DNA from: an uncultured Pseudomonadota bacterium
GTDB lineage: Bacteria; Pseudomonadota; Alphaproteobacteria; UBA9219
NCBI GenBank assembly: GCA_903919315.1
Contig: CAIXHP010000051.1
Coordinates: 16,166 to 80,165, forward strand
DNA length: 64,000 nt
Direction: 5' to 3'
This document shows positions 35,409 to 44,705 of the stretch, piece by piece; within the stretch, counting starts at the first letter, position 1; each line of letters opens with the position of its first letter. The position numbers and the translations under genes are program-made. The notes beneath the pieces are model-generated. The model was not told where the DNA came from. It was given only the letters and a program-made list of their open reading frames with translations, and did no database searches.

Positions 35409-36018
35409 GCGGTTGACGAATAAGCGCATCGCAACCATAGCCCTGAAGCGACCCCTCGACCGCGAATTCCGGAGCGCCAACCACGGATGTTCCGACGTAA
35501 GCATAGCCTTTCGGGCGCTTAAAACTCCGGCAGCTTATCTCCATCTCATCGTAAGGTGGAAGGCCGGAAAAAGCGACGACGGCGTGGGGGTTCAATCGCT
35601 GTACGGTTTCTTGCCACGCGGTCGGCGTGCTGCGGGGACTTGTGAGAAAATTGGGATCGTCCTCGAATAGCTTTGCCAACGCATAGGCTTCTTTGGTCGG
35701 GTCAAGGATGAACCCAACCACCATAAGATCCGTGCGGGGCAGCGACAGATCGGGGTTAAGGATGTCGTGTCCGTTGCGACAATCCACCGGCGTATACCGG
35801 AAATCCGGATCGACGTTGATGCCTCCGCTGGCGCAAAAGATCATGGCATGGGCGAGCCAGTATTGATCCCTCAAACTCAGCTCGCCGCCCTCAACCACCG
35901 CCCCGACGGCGGTTATGTTCCTGACAACTGGCGCGCTGCGGTCTGTTATCTGCCCGCAGTACTGCCGGAAAGTTTGCAGAGAGGGGGAGCTGGAAGAAAT
36001 GGTAATGATTTTGCTCAT
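35368..36018 (-). CDS. Unknown protein, tandem paralogue 1
   Basis: I do not recognise this 216-residue protein. It has no signal peptide or membrane segment. It is clearly paralogous to the next gene (36083-36721): both share PVVRNITA-x-GA, LSxRDxxWLxH, VDPDFRxTPV, NGHDIL, PTAWxETVQRLNP, RSFxRPxGY, VG and a C-terminal DALIRQ-x2-KV. The conserved Asp, His, Arg and Asn could form an active site, but this is inference. The start at 36018 follows AGGAAAATTTTC. The 3' end overlaps amgK by 41 bases on the opposite strand. The pair interrupts an otherwise co-directional amgK-murU operon, suggesting later insertion. Confidence 0.75.
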   Translation of the reverse strand: MSKIITISSSSPSLQTFRQYCGQITDRSAPVVRNITAVGAVVEGGELSLRDQYWLAHAMIFCASGGINVDPDFRYTPVDCRNGHDILNPDLSLPRTDLMVVGFILDPTKEAYALAKLFEDDPNFLTSPRSTPTAWQETVQRLNPHAVVAFSGLPPYDEMEISCRSFKRPKGYAYVGTSVVGAPEFAVEGSLQGYGCDALIRQPLKVASQTPTLSFR

Positions 36019-36082
36019 GAAAATTTTCCTGTTAGGCGTGCTTCAATCGCCATGATTCGCGTCGTGAGACTGGCTTGCGCAA

Positions 36083-36721
36083 TTAGGGGGCCGGCTTTTG
36101 CCCCGTGACTTTGACGGCTTGGCGGATCAGCGCATCACGGCCAAAGGGCTTCAAGGGGCCAGAGGTCGTCGCCGTGGGGGCCATAACTGGCTGTGGCCCC
36201 ACGGTGGTATAGCCGTCAGGTCGTGGAAAGCTTCGGGAACAGACTTCTATCTGCCTAAAAGGCAGAGCAAAAAAAGTAACGACAACGAGCGGATTGAGCC
36301 GCTGCACCGTCTCCGTCCACGCGGTTGGCTGGCAGCGAGGGCTTACGCTATAGCCTGCCTGATGACCTCGCCTATGTTCCTTGTTACCTGCGACGGTGCT
36401 GCGGTTGATGATGAAACAGACCACGAGAAGATCGGTGGGAGGCAGCGCGAGTTTGGGATCCAGAATGTCGTGCCCATTGTTGTAATTCACGGGCGTTACA
36501 CGGAAGTCGGGATCGACGGCGATATTTTGGTCGTTACATAGAGCCAGCGTATGGTGCAGCCAGTGGCGATCCCTAAAACTCAGTCCGTTGTTTTCAAGCA
36601 TGGCCCCGGCGGCGGTTATGTTCCTGACAACCGGCTGGTCTCGTTCTGTCGCCGTGCGGCAAAGAGAGCGGAATTCGCTCAGGCTTTGGTTCGAGGAGGG
36701 CAGGGTAATAAATCTGCTCAT
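36083..36721 (-). CDS. Unknown protein, tandem paralogue 2
   Basis: The 212-residue protein is the second member of the unknown pair and lies 64 bases upstream of the first on the same strand. It has no membrane segment or signal. Shared blocks (PVVRNITAAGA, VDPDFRVTPV, NNGHDIL, PTAWTETVQRLNP, RSFPRPDGY, GRDALIRQAVKV) are spread along the whole length, so the two diverged after gene duplication. The ATG at 36721 is preceded by AGGAACC; the frame runs on to 36775, but that would reach towards murU. Only 76 bases separate it from the divergent murU start. No known family or function is apparent. Confidence 0.75.
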   Translation of the reverse strand: MSRFITLPSSNQSLSEFRSLCRTATERDQPVVRNITAAGAMLENNGLSFRDRHWLHHTLALCNDQNIAVDPDFRVTPVNYNNGHDILDPKLALPPTDLLVVCFIINRSTVAGNKEHRRGHQAGYSVSPRCQPTAWTETVQRLNPLVVVTFFALPFRQIEVCSRSFPRPDGYTTVGPQPVMAPTATTSGPLKPFGRDALIRQAVKVTGQKPAP

Positions 36722-36797
36722 AATGGTTCCTATAAAAAGTACGATTTGAGTAGGGAAAGCATGGACTATGGGCAATTTCTATCCTTAAATTACTTTC

Positions 36798-37532
36798 ATG
36801 ATGGATTCGCTCTCTTCAACCGCCATGATTCTCGCTGCCGGTCTCGGTGCGCGGATGCGGCCCTTGACGTTAACCAAGCCCAAGCCGTTGCAGGAGGTGG
36901 GCGGGCGGACGATGCTTGATCATGCGCTGGATCGGCTGGTGGGTATCGGCATCCGGCGCGTCGTCGTCAACGCCTTTCATCTGGCCGAGCAGATCGCGGC
37001 CCATGCCTCGCGGCGGTCGGATGTGGAGATCGTCGTCATCCGCGAAACGGAATTGCTCGACACCGGCGGCGGCATTAAAAACGCGTTGCCGTGGTTCGGC
37101 GGCAAGCCCTTCTTTGCGCTCAACGCCGACCTGCCGTGGGTGGACGGGGCCATGCCGTCGCTGCAGCGCCTCGCCGCCTTTTGGGAGCCGTCGCGCATGG
37201 ACGCCGCCCTCCTGCTCATGCCGACCGCCAAGGCGCGGGGGTTCGGGGCGGAGGGCGACTTTATGCTGGAGCCGGATGGCCGCGTGTGGCGGCAAAACGC
37301 CCCCGTGCCGCGCTCCCACGTCTGGATCGCCGCCCAAATTTTGAAACCTCACTTGTTCGATGAAGTTCAGGAAAAAGCTTTTTCCAACAATGTGATATGG
37401 AATGCTGTTGAAGCGCGGTCTGCGCTGTTTGGGCTGGAGCATGACGGCGCTTGCTACCACGTCGGCACCCCGGAAGACTTGGTCGAAGCCAACCGCCTGT
37501 TGGCCAGCGGCGCGGGGTGGGGCGTGGCATGA
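36798..37532 (+). CDS. murU: MurU-like sugar-1-phosphate nucleotidyltransferase
   Basis: The 244-residue enzyme has the nucleotidyltransferase signature MILAAGLGARMRPLTLTKPK at the N-terminus, then VVVNAFHLAEQI and FFALNADLPW. MurU activates N-acetylmuramate-1-phosphate with UTP in the recycling pathway that begins with AmgK. The partner amgK lies upstream, which is why I prefer MurU to a mannose-1-phosphate guanylyltransferase. The start may be 36798 or 36801 and has no clear ribosome-binding site. Its stop overlaps addB by four bases. Confidence 0.82.
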   Translation: MMDSLSSTAMILAAGLGARMRPLTLTKPKPLQEVGGRTMLDHALDRLVGIGIRRVVVNAFHLAEQIAAHASRRSDVEIVVIRETELLDTGGGIKNALPWFGGKPFFALNADLPWVDGAMPSLQRLAAFWEPSRMDAALLLMPTAKARGFGAEGDFMLEPDGRVWRQNAPVPRSHVWIAAQILKPHLFDEVQEKAFSNNVIWNAVEARSALFGLEHDGACYHVGTPEDLVEANRLLASGAGWGVA

Positions 37533-40483
37533 CGCAGGCTTTGGCGGTCTTCACCATCCCCCCCCACGTCGCCTTCGTCGAGGCGCTGGCCGGAGACTTG
37601 TGGCGGCAGGCCGAGGCGGATCCCCTGCGGCTGGCCTCGATGCTGGTGCTGCTGCCGACGCGGCGCAGTTGTCGCCTTTTGCGCGAAGCCTTTCTGCGTG
37701 TGACGGGCGGCAAGGCGGCGCTGCTGCCCCGCATGCAACCTTTGGGCGACGTGGACGAGGTCGAGCTTTATTTCGCCGCCGGAGCGTCCAGCCTCGCGAT
37801 CCCTCCCGCCATCCCGCCGTTGCGGCGGCAGATGTTGTTGACTCGCTTGATCCTAAAAAAGGACTCCGGCCTGCCGGTGGACCAGGCGGCGCAATTGGCG
37901 GCGGCCTTGGGCGATTTGCTGGATCAGGTGCAAACCGAACGCCGCGACTTCGCCGATTTGGAAAAACTGGTGCCGGAGAATCTCGCCGCGCATTGGCAAC
38001 AGACGTTGGATTTCCTCAAGATCGTCACGGCGGCATGGCCGTTGGTGCTGGCGGAGGAGGGGTGTCTCGACTCCGCCGCGCGGCGCAACCGCATTCTGGA
38101 AACGCAGGCGGAAACATGGCGCGCCGCGCCGCCGCCGCTTCCGGTGATCGCGGCGGGTTCAACCGGATCGGTGCCCGCCGTGGCCGACTTGCTCACCGTC
38201 ATCGCCGGATTGCCGCAGGGCCGCGTGGTGCTGCCGGGCCTCGATCAGGCGCTTGACGAAGCCGCATGGCAAGCCTTGGACGAAAGCCACCCGCAATTCG
38301 GCATGAAGCAATGGCTGGAACAGGCAGGCGTACGGCGCGAGGACGTGGCGGCGTTCGGTTCCGGCGGCGCGAGCGTCCACCGCGTGCGCTTGCTGCAAGA
38401 AGCGATGCGTCCCGCCGAAGAGACGCAGGCTTGGCGCGATTTAACGCCGGAAGTGATTACGCGCGACGCGCTGACAGGCTTGTCGCGTCTGGAGCTCGAC
38501 CACCAGCAGGAGGAAGCCGAAGTCATCGCGCTGCGCCTCCGCGCCGCGTTGGAGGAACCGGGAAAAACCGCTTCGTTGGTCACGCCGGATCGAGCGTTGG
38601 CCGAGCGCGTTGCGGCGGCGTTGCGGCGCTGGGGTATTGAGGCCAACGATTCGGCGGGCGCGTCGCTGGCGGCGTTGCCGACCGGAAGTTTTCTCTTGGA
38701 AGCGCTGCGCGCCGCCGCGCCGCAGGCCTCGCCCGTGGATGATCTCGCGCTGTTGAAACACCCGCTGGCCGCGTGCGGACTCGACGCCGCCGAATGCCGT
38801 CGTCGCGCGCGGCAGATCGAAGTGAAAGTCTGGCGCGGCGTGCGTCGCGCCGACGGCTGGCGCGGCGTGGCGACGGCGCAGGACGACAATGGCGCGGCGC
38901 TCATCGCCTCGACCCAGCTGGCCGACTGGATCAACGCCCTCGCCGATTTGTTTGAGCCCGTGACGGCGACATGGAATGAAAAACGGCCCCTCACCGAACG
39001 CCTGAGCCAGCATATCGCCTTGGCGGAAGGATTGGCCGCGAAGGACGAAGTCCCCGGCGCGGCGCGTCTGTGGCGCGGCGAAGCGGGCGAGGCCGCCGCG
39101 CTGTGGCTGGACGACTGGCGGCAAGCGGCGCAGGATTTTCCGCCCATCACCGGCAATGATTATACGCAGTTGTTCGCCAGCCTGTTGCGTCAAGTCATGG
39201 TGCGCCCCGCCTATGGCCAGCACCCGCGTCTTAGCATTCTGGGGCCGTTGGAAGCGCGGCTGCATCACGCCGATCTGGTGATCCTCGGCGGCCTGAACGA
39301 AGGCACTTGGCCGCCCGAAGCGACGATCGACCCGTGGTTGTCGCGGCCCATGAAGAAAGAATTCGGCTTGCCGTTGCCGGAACGGCGCTTGGGGCTGGCA
39401 GCGCATGACTTTGTGCAGTTGGCGAGCGCCCCCGAAGTCCTCCTCACCCGCGCGCGCCGCGTCGGCACAGCGCCCACGGTGCCATCGCGCTATGTGCTGC
39501 AGATCGAAGCGGTGCTGCAAGCGCTGGGCTATCACGGGCCGGAGCAAGACGCGTTGGCCCCCGCCGAACCGTGGCAATACTGGGCGCGGCAGCTCGACAA
39601 GCCGGAGGTGATCGCGCCGTGTCGCCGCCCCGAACCTTGTCCTCCTGTGGCGGTGCGGCCCCGTCGTTTGTCGGTGACGGAAATCGGCACATGGCTACGC
39701 AACCCTTATGCCATTTACGCAAAGCATGTTTTGAAGCTGAAGAAACTCGACGACATCGACGCCGACGTGACGGCATCGGAACGCGGCACGATGATTCACG
39801 CGGCGCTGGAGCGACTCGTCGTCCGGCACAAAGACGCGTGGCCGTCGGAGCCGGAAGCGCTGCGCGACCTGCTGGCCATTGGGCGCGAGCTGTTCGCGCC
39901 GTTCGCGGACAGGCCGCAGGTGGCCGCGTTCTGGTGGCCGCGCTTTGAGCGCATCGCCGCGTGGTTCGTTGAAAACGAAGCCAAGCGGCGGAAAACGGGA
40001 ATCCGCATTCTGGCGGCGGAGCGCGACGGCGCGATGAGCTTGGCGGGCGGCGCGTTCACCTTGCGGGGCCGCGTGGATCGCATCGACCTGCTGCCGGATG
40101 GCCGCGCCGCGATCCTCGATTACAAAACCGGCGGCGTGCCGTCGCAGAAAGACGTCGCCTCCGGTATCGAACCGCAACTGCCGCTGTTGGCGCTGATGCT
40201 GGAAGCGGGCGGCTTTGCCGAACTGGGACGCTTTGAGGCGGGCGAATTGGAATACTGGCATTTGCAGGGCGCGACCAGTGGCGAGAAACTCACGACGATC
40301 AAAGGCGACATCGCCGCCCTGATGGCGGAGGCGCAAGATGGGCTTGAGGCGTTGCTGGCGGCATTCGCCAAGCCTTCCACCGCCTACGAAGCCGTGCCCA
40401 GGCCGCGTTTTGCGCTGCGCTACGACGATTACGCGCATCTGGCGCGGTTGGAAGAATGGGGAAGATTCGAGGGCGAAGCATGA
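37529..40483 (+). CDS. addB: Double-strand break repair protein AddB
   Basis: AddB is the partner of AddA in the helicase-nuclease that processes double-strand breaks and loads RecA. The 984-residue protein begins with a degenerate helicase-like domain (VLLPTRRSCRLLREAFL) and ends in a RecB-type PD-(D/E)xK nuclease: GRVDRIDLLPDGRAAILDYK. SVTEIGTWLRNPYAIYA and ERGTMIHAALERLV are typical of the nuclease module. The start at 37529 overlaps murU by four bases and the end overlaps addA by four. Length matches alphaproteobacterial AddB. Confidence 0.93.
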   Translation: MTQALAVFTIPPHVAFVEALAGDLWRQAEADPLRLASMLVLLPTRRSCRLLREAFLRVTGGKAALLPRMQPLGDVDEVELYFAAGASSLAIPPAIPPLRRQMLLTRLILKKDSGLPVDQAAQLAAALGDLLDQVQTERRDFADLEKLVPENLAAHWQQTLDFLKIVTAAWPLVLAEEGCLDSAARRNRILETQAETWRAAPPPLPVIAAGSTGSVPAVADLLTVIAGLPQGRVVLPGLDQALDEAAWQALDESHPQFGMKQWLEQAGVRREDVAAFGSGGASVHRVRLLQEAMRPAEETQAWRDLTPEVITRDALTGLSRLELDHQQEEAEVIALRLRAALEEPGKTASLVTPDRALAERVAAALRRWGIEANDSAGASLAALPTGSFLLEALRAAAPQASPVDDLALLKHPLAACGLDAAECRRRARQIEVKVWRGVRRADGWRGVATAQDDNGAALIASTQLADWINALADLFEPVTATWNEKRPLTERLSQHIALAEGLAAKDEVPGAARLWRGEAGEAAALWLDDWRQAAQDFPPITGNDYTQLFASLLRQVMVRPAYGQHPRLSILGPLEARLHHADLVILGGLNEGTWPPEATIDPWLSRPMKKEFGLPLPERRLGLAAHDFVQLASAPEVLLTRARRVGTAPTVPSRYVLQIEAVLQALGYHGPEQDALAPAEPWQYWARQLDKPEVIAPCRRPEPCPPVAVRPRRLSVTEIGTWLRNPYAIYAKHVLKLKKLDDIDADVTASERGTMIHAALERLVVRHKDAWPSEPEALRDLLAIGRELFAPFADRPQVAAFWWPRFERIAAWFVENEAKRRKTGIRILAAERDGAMSLAGGAFTLRGRVDRIDLLPDGRAAILDYKTGGVPSQKDVASGIEPQLPLLALMLEAGGFAELGRFEAGELEYWHLQGATSGEKLTTIKGDIAALMAEAQDGLEALLAAFAKPSTAYEAVPRPRFALRYDDYAHLARLEEWGRFEGEA

Positions 40484-43400
40484 GCGAACCTGCGCATCCT
40501 TTCAGCGACGGGCTGATCGTCCCCTTGGCCCCCGCCGATCCGCAGCCGGACGCGGAACAACGCCGCGCCTCGCATCCGACGGCTTCGGTCTGGGTCGGCG
40601 CTTCGGCGGGATCGGGCAAGACCAAGGTGCTGGCGGATCGCGTGACGCGGTTGCTGTTGGCGGGGGTCAAGCCCCAGAAAATCCTGTGCCTCACCTTCAC
40701 CCGCGCGGCGGCGGCGGAAATGTCGATCCGCCTGACGCGGCGGCTGGCGCGTTGGGCGACATGCTCCGACGACGCGTTGCGGCACGATCTGGACGAATTG
40801 CAAAACGCCGCGCCGGAGCCGGAGCAACTCGACGCGGCGCGGCGGTTGTTCGCGACGGTGCTGGCTTGCCCCGGCGGCATGAGGATTCGCACGCTGCACG
40901 CCTTCGCGCAGGAAATCCTGCGCCGCTTTCCGCTCGAAGCGGGCCTGTCCCCGCATTTCGCGTTGCAGGAGGAAGCGGATGCCGCCGCGCTGCTGCATGA
41001 AACGCAAAACGATCTGCTGCAGGAGGCCGCCGCGAATCCCGACGGCGCGGAGGGAAGGGCGCTTCGTCTGTTGGTCAAAGACCTCGGCGAAGACAGCTTC
41101 ACCAGCATCCTGCGCGAAGCCAGCAAAGACCCGCAACGTCTGAATGCCGCGCTCGACAAGGCCGGAGGCTTCGCCCAACTGGTGAACGCGCTGCGCGGAT
41201 TGCTGGCGCTGGAACCGGACGACACCGAAACCTCCATCCTCCGCGCGGCGGTGGAGACAATGGACTCTCCCTCCCGCGTCATCCCCGCGAAGGCGGGGAT
41301 CCATCACCTAACGCCGACACCGTCACCGTCGGCCCCGACTCTGCCCCCGCATGAGATGGATCCCCGCCTTCGCGGGGATGACGCAAGGGGAGAAGCGGCC
41401 ATAAAACAAGCGGCAACGTGGCTGGCGGCAGGCTCGTCGACGGACGCGGAGAATGCGAAGCGCATCACGGACTGGCTCGCCGCGCCGCTCGAAGAACGCA
41501 TGGCGACGTTTCATGACTATTGCCGAGGCTATCTGACCGCCAAGGGCGAAGTTTACGCTAGGCCAGCCACCAAAAAAGTGGTGGCCGCTCACCCGGAAAT
41601 TCTGGACATTCTGGCCGCCGAAGCCACGCGCGTAAGCCTCGTCAAGGAACGCCTCGATGCCGTGCGCACCGCCGAACAGACGGAAGCCTTGCTGACTTTG
41701 GCCGTCACGCTGATCGAACGTTACGCGGCGCGCAAGGCGGCGCAGGGCATGCTTGATTACGACGACCTCATCCGCCACACCGTCGCGCTGCTGCGCCGTC
41801 CCGGCATCGCGCCGTGGGTGTTGTTCAAGCTGGACGGCGGTGTTGATCATATTTTGGTGGACGAAGCGCAGGACACCAGCCCCGAACAATGGGACATCAT
41901 CCGCGCCTTGGCCGAGGATTTCTTCGCGGGCGACAGCGCGTGGACGCAGAACCGCACGTTGTTCGTCGTCGGCGACGAAAAGCAATCCATCTATAGTTTT
42001 CTCAAGGCCGACCCCGACGCTTTTGACCGGATGCGGACGCACTTCCGCCAGCGCATCAACGAATCCGGCAAGGATTACCGCGACGTGGCGTTGAATGTCT
42101 CCTTCCGCTCGACCCCCGCCGTTTTGAAGGCGGTCGATGCCGTGTTCGCGGCGGATCACGCCCGGCGCGGCGTGGCGCGGGACGAGGTGCGCCATTATCC
42201 CCACCGCCGCGAGGCCGTGGGCCGCGTGGAAGTGTGGCCGTTGAAGGAATTGACCAAGGACGAGGCGACAGAGGGCGCATGGACTTTGCCCGTGGGGTAC
42301 GAACCGGAACAAGACCCCGCCGTGGAGCTGGCCGCGACGCTGGCGGAGCGGATCAAGGCGTGGGTGAAAAGCGGCGCGACCGTCTATGACCGCACACTCA
42401 AACAAGACCGTCCCCTCACGCCCGGCGACGTGATGATTCTGGTGCAGACGCGCGGCCGCTTCGTCGATCATCTGGTGCGCCAGCTCAAGGAGCGGAATGT
42501 TCCGGTGACGGGCGTTGACCGCATGACGCTGGCCGCGCAGCTCGCGGTGATGGATCTGGTCGCGCTGCTGCAATTCACGTTGCTGCCGGAGGATGATCTA
42601 ACGCTGGCGACGGCGCTGCGCGGGCCTTTGCTCGGAGGCTCCGAAGACCAACTGATGCAACTCGCCATCGGCAGGACGGGAAGCCTGTGGCAAAGCCTGA
42701 AGGCAAACGAAGCGTACGCGCCTTGGCGCGATTATCTCCAACGCTGCCTCGATGCCGCCGACAACATCACGCCCTTTGCGATGCTGGCGCGGCTGCTCAG
42801 CGAACCGTGCCCCGCCGACGAACACAGCGGCCGCCGCGCGTTGTGGGCGCGGCTCGGCCCCGACGCGCAAGACCCGATGGACGAATTGCTGAACGCCGCG
42901 CAGGATTACGGCGCGCGGCACACGCCGTCGCTGCAAGGCTTCCTGCATTGGCTGATGGCCTCGGAAGCCGAGATCAAGCGCGAACTCGACTCCGGCGCAG
43001 GCCAAGTGCGAATCACGACGGTTCACGCCGCCAAGGGGCTGGAGGCTCCCGTGGTGATCCTGCCCGACACTGTGCGCGTGCCGAACAAAAACAAACTGCC
43101 GAAATTTCTGTGGGACTCCGAACGCCAAATTCCGTTCTATCTGGCGCGCGAACCGATCAACGGCGCCATGCGCCGCTTGCGCGAAGGGGCGCGGCAAAAA
43201 CAGTTGGAGGAATACCGCCGTCTGCTCTACGTCGCGCTGACCCGCGCCGCCGACCGGCTTTATGTGTGCGGCTGGAAACCGTCCAGAACGGAAGGCTTTG
43301 ACGAGTCGTGGTACCACCTGATCCACAGCGCGTTAAAGCCCCTGCACGAACCCTCCGCCGAAGCGGGCGAAGCCGTCGTCGCTTTCGCCGATCCTGACGT

Positions 43401-44052
43401 GCGTGGCGCGATGGCCTCCCTCCCCCTCGTGGGGAGGGTCGGGGAGGGCGGCGTTCCACCCGCCGAACCGCTGGCCATCCCCTCATGGCTCCACCGCGTC
43501 CCGCCGCCTGAACCCTCGCCGCCACGGCCCCTCACGCCGTCGCGCCCCACCGAGGACGAACCTGCGTTGGCGCCGCCCCAAGACGCGCGGCGCTTCGCGC
43601 GTGGCCGGATCATCCACCGCTTGCTGCAAAGCTTGCCAGAGGTCGAGGCCGCGCAGCAGGAAAGCGTCGCTTTGCGTTTTCTTGCCAACCCGCAACACGC
43701 CCTCACGCCGGACGAACAGGCCGACGTGGGCCGCGAGGTTCTGGCCTTGTTGCGCCATCCCGATCACGCGCCGTTGTTCGCGCCGGGCAGCCGCGCCGAA
43801 GTTCCCATCGTGGGGCGTTGCGAGGATCGTCTGATCGCGGGGCAGGTGGATCGCCTGTGCGTGCGGGACGGCGAAGTCTGGATCGTCGATTACAAAACCA
43901 ACCGCCCGCCGCCGCAAGATGCCGCGAACGTTCCCGCCATCTACCGCCGCCAAATGGAGGCCTACCGCTCTGTGCTGCGGGAAATCTATCCCGACAAAAT
44001 GGTGCGTTGCTTCCTGCTCTGGACGTACGACCTGCGGCTGATGGAGCTGTGA
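40480..44052 (+). CDS. addA: AddA helicase-nuclease with two in-frame repeat insertions
   Basis: AddA is the UvrD-type helicase and nuclease subunit of AddAB. The 1190-residue protein has Walker A VGASAGSGKTKVLADRV near residues 39-55, LCLTFTRAAAAEMS, DHILVDEAQDTSPEQWDII, VGDEKQSIYSF, ITTVHAAKGLEAPVVIL, RRLLYVALTRAADRLYV and the C-terminal nuclease WIVDYKTNRPP. Two palindromic repeats lie in frame: family 2 at residues about 267-302 (VIPAKAGIH ... MDPRLRGDDA) and the G-rich family at about 978-993 (SLPLVGRVGEGGVP). Both fall between conserved motifs, so activity is probably kept. A trxA gene often follows addA; here a hypothetical gene on the other strand does. Confidence 0.95.
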   Translation: MSEPAHPFSDGLIVPLAPADPQPDAEQRRASHPTASVWVGASAGSGKTKVLADRVTRLLLAGVKPQKILCLTFTRAAAAEMSIRLTRRLARWATCSDDALRHDLDELQNAAPEPEQLDAARRLFATVLACPGGMRIRTLHAFAQEILRRFPLEAGLSPHFALQEEADAAALLHETQNDLLQEAAANPDGAEGRALRLLVKDLGEDSFTSILREASKDPQRLNAALDKAGGFAQLVNALRGLLALEPDDTETSILRAAVETMDSPSRVIPAKAGIHHLTPTPSPSAPTLPPHEMDPRLRGDDARGEAAIKQAATWLAAGSSTDAENAKRITDWLAAPLEERMATFHDYCRGYLTAKGEVYARPATKKVVAAHPEILDILAAEATRVSLVKERLDAVRTAEQTEALLTLAVTLIERYAARKAAQGMLDYDDLIRHTVALLRRPGIAPWVLFKLDGGVDHILVDEAQDTSPEQWDIIRALAEDFFAGDSAWTQNRTLFVVGDEKQSIYSFLKADPDAFDRMRTHFRQRINESGKDYRDVALNVSFRSTPAVLKAVDAVFAADHARRGVARDEVRHYPHRREAVGRVEVWPLKELTKDEATEGAWTLPVGYEPEQDPAVELAATLAERIKAWVKSGATVYDRTLKQDRPLTPGDVMILVQTRGRFVDHLVRQLKERNVPVTGVDRMTLAAQLAVMDLVALLQFTLLPEDDLTLATALRGPLLGGSEDQLMQLAIGRTGSLWQSLKANEAYAPWRDYLQRCLDAADNITPFAMLARLLSEPCPADEHSGRRALWARLGPDAQDPMDELLNAAQDYGARHTPSLQGFLHWLMASEAEIKRELDSGAGQVRITTVHAAKGLEAPVVILPDTVRVPNKNKLPKFLWDSERQIPFYLAREPINGAMRRLREGARQKQLEEYRRLLYVALTRAADRLYVCGWKPSRTEGFDESWYHLIHSALKPLHEPSAEAGEAVVAFADPDVRGAMASLPLVGRVGEGGVPPAEPLAIPSWLHRVPPPEPSPPRPLTPSRPTEDEPALAPPQDARRFARGRIIHRLLQSLPEVEAAQQESVALRFLANPQHALTPDEQADVGREVLALLRHPDHAPLFAPGSRAEVPIVGRCEDRLIAGQVDRLCVRDGEVWIVDYKTNRPPPQDAANVPAIYRRQMEAYRSVLREIYPDKMVRCFLLWTYDLRLMEL
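41278..41383. repeat. Repeat family 2 inserted in frame in addA
   Basis: The left arm CGTCATCCCCGCGAAGGCGG (41278-41305 in full) and right arm (41356-41383) are a perfect 28-bp inverted repeat around a 50-base middle. The whole is translated without a stop as part of AddA. Confidence 0.95.
43413..43457. repeat. G-rich palindromic repeat, copy J, in frame in addA
   Basis: It contains CCCTCCCCCTCGTGGGGAGG then GTCGGGGAGGGCGGCG, closely matching copies A and C. It is a single arm and encodes SLPLVGRVGEGGVP in the linker before the AddA nuclease domain. Confidence 0.92.
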
Positions 44053-44055
44053 GCG

Positions 44056-44556
44056 CTAGACGGCAGGGGCGAGTGTGTTGTTGCGCGGTTTCGGAGCCTC
44101 AGCTCTCGGCGCAGCCTCAGGGGTTGTCGCAGCCGGAGCCTCCCAAGCATCCCTGAACCGATGCGTCGCCATGCGAAGCTTGTGCGCTTGCTCAAAAGTC
44201 AGCAAATCGGCTTTGTGCAAGGCCGTCGGGAGGCGTTCCGCCACGGCGACGAGAGCTTCGCGGTCGCGGGCCTCGGCACCAAGGACACCCAGAGTGTAGG
44301 TGCTGTTCTGTCCCGGCACGTACGGCATTTTCGTTAGCTCAATCTTCTTTCCGCCGGGCAGCAGGGAACTTTTGTCGTTGACGAACTCCTGCAAGGCGGC
44401 ATCGACTTCGGTGTCATAGCCTCGGCGGAACGAGAGAGAGACATGGCCCGCCGCAACGCATCCCGCCTCGGCCACTTTCAGCGCGACCGAGTCGCATAAA
44501 TCGCTGCCCCCAAATTTGACGGCGAAGGAACCACCGCTTGGATTGCCTCTGCCCAT
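44056..44556 (-). CDS. Hypothetical protein
   Basis: I do not recognise this 166-residue protein. It has no signal peptide or membrane helix. The N-terminal part (SFAVKFGGSDLCDSVALKVA) and central part (TALHKADLLTFEQAHKLRMA) look like a small folded domain, and the C-terminus is a Pro/Ala/Thr-rich tail (APAATTPEAAPRAEAPKP). The ATG at 44556 follows GAGGAG. It converges with addA, three bases apart, and is separated from asd by about 150 bases of AT-rich sequence in which I see nothing else. Confidence 0.6.
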   Translation of the reverse strand: MGRGNPSGGSFAVKFGGSDLCDSVALKVAEAGCVAAGHVSLSFRRGYDTEVDAALQEFVNDKSSLLPGGKKIELTKMPYVPGQNSTYTLGVLGAEARDREALVAVAERLPTALHKADLLTFEQAHKLRMATHRFRDAWEAPAATTPEAAPRAEAPKPRNNTLAPAV

Positions 44557-44705
44557 GTTAACGGCTCCTCAAAACACTTTCGATCAAACACAGTCCGACT
44601 ATGGCCTTACGTCGAACCATCATGCCCGAGAATGATTGTTGCGGGGTTAATGGCGGCGTAAAAAGCCTGAAATAAACGATTTATTTACCGATTCTTGGCT
44701 TCGCC

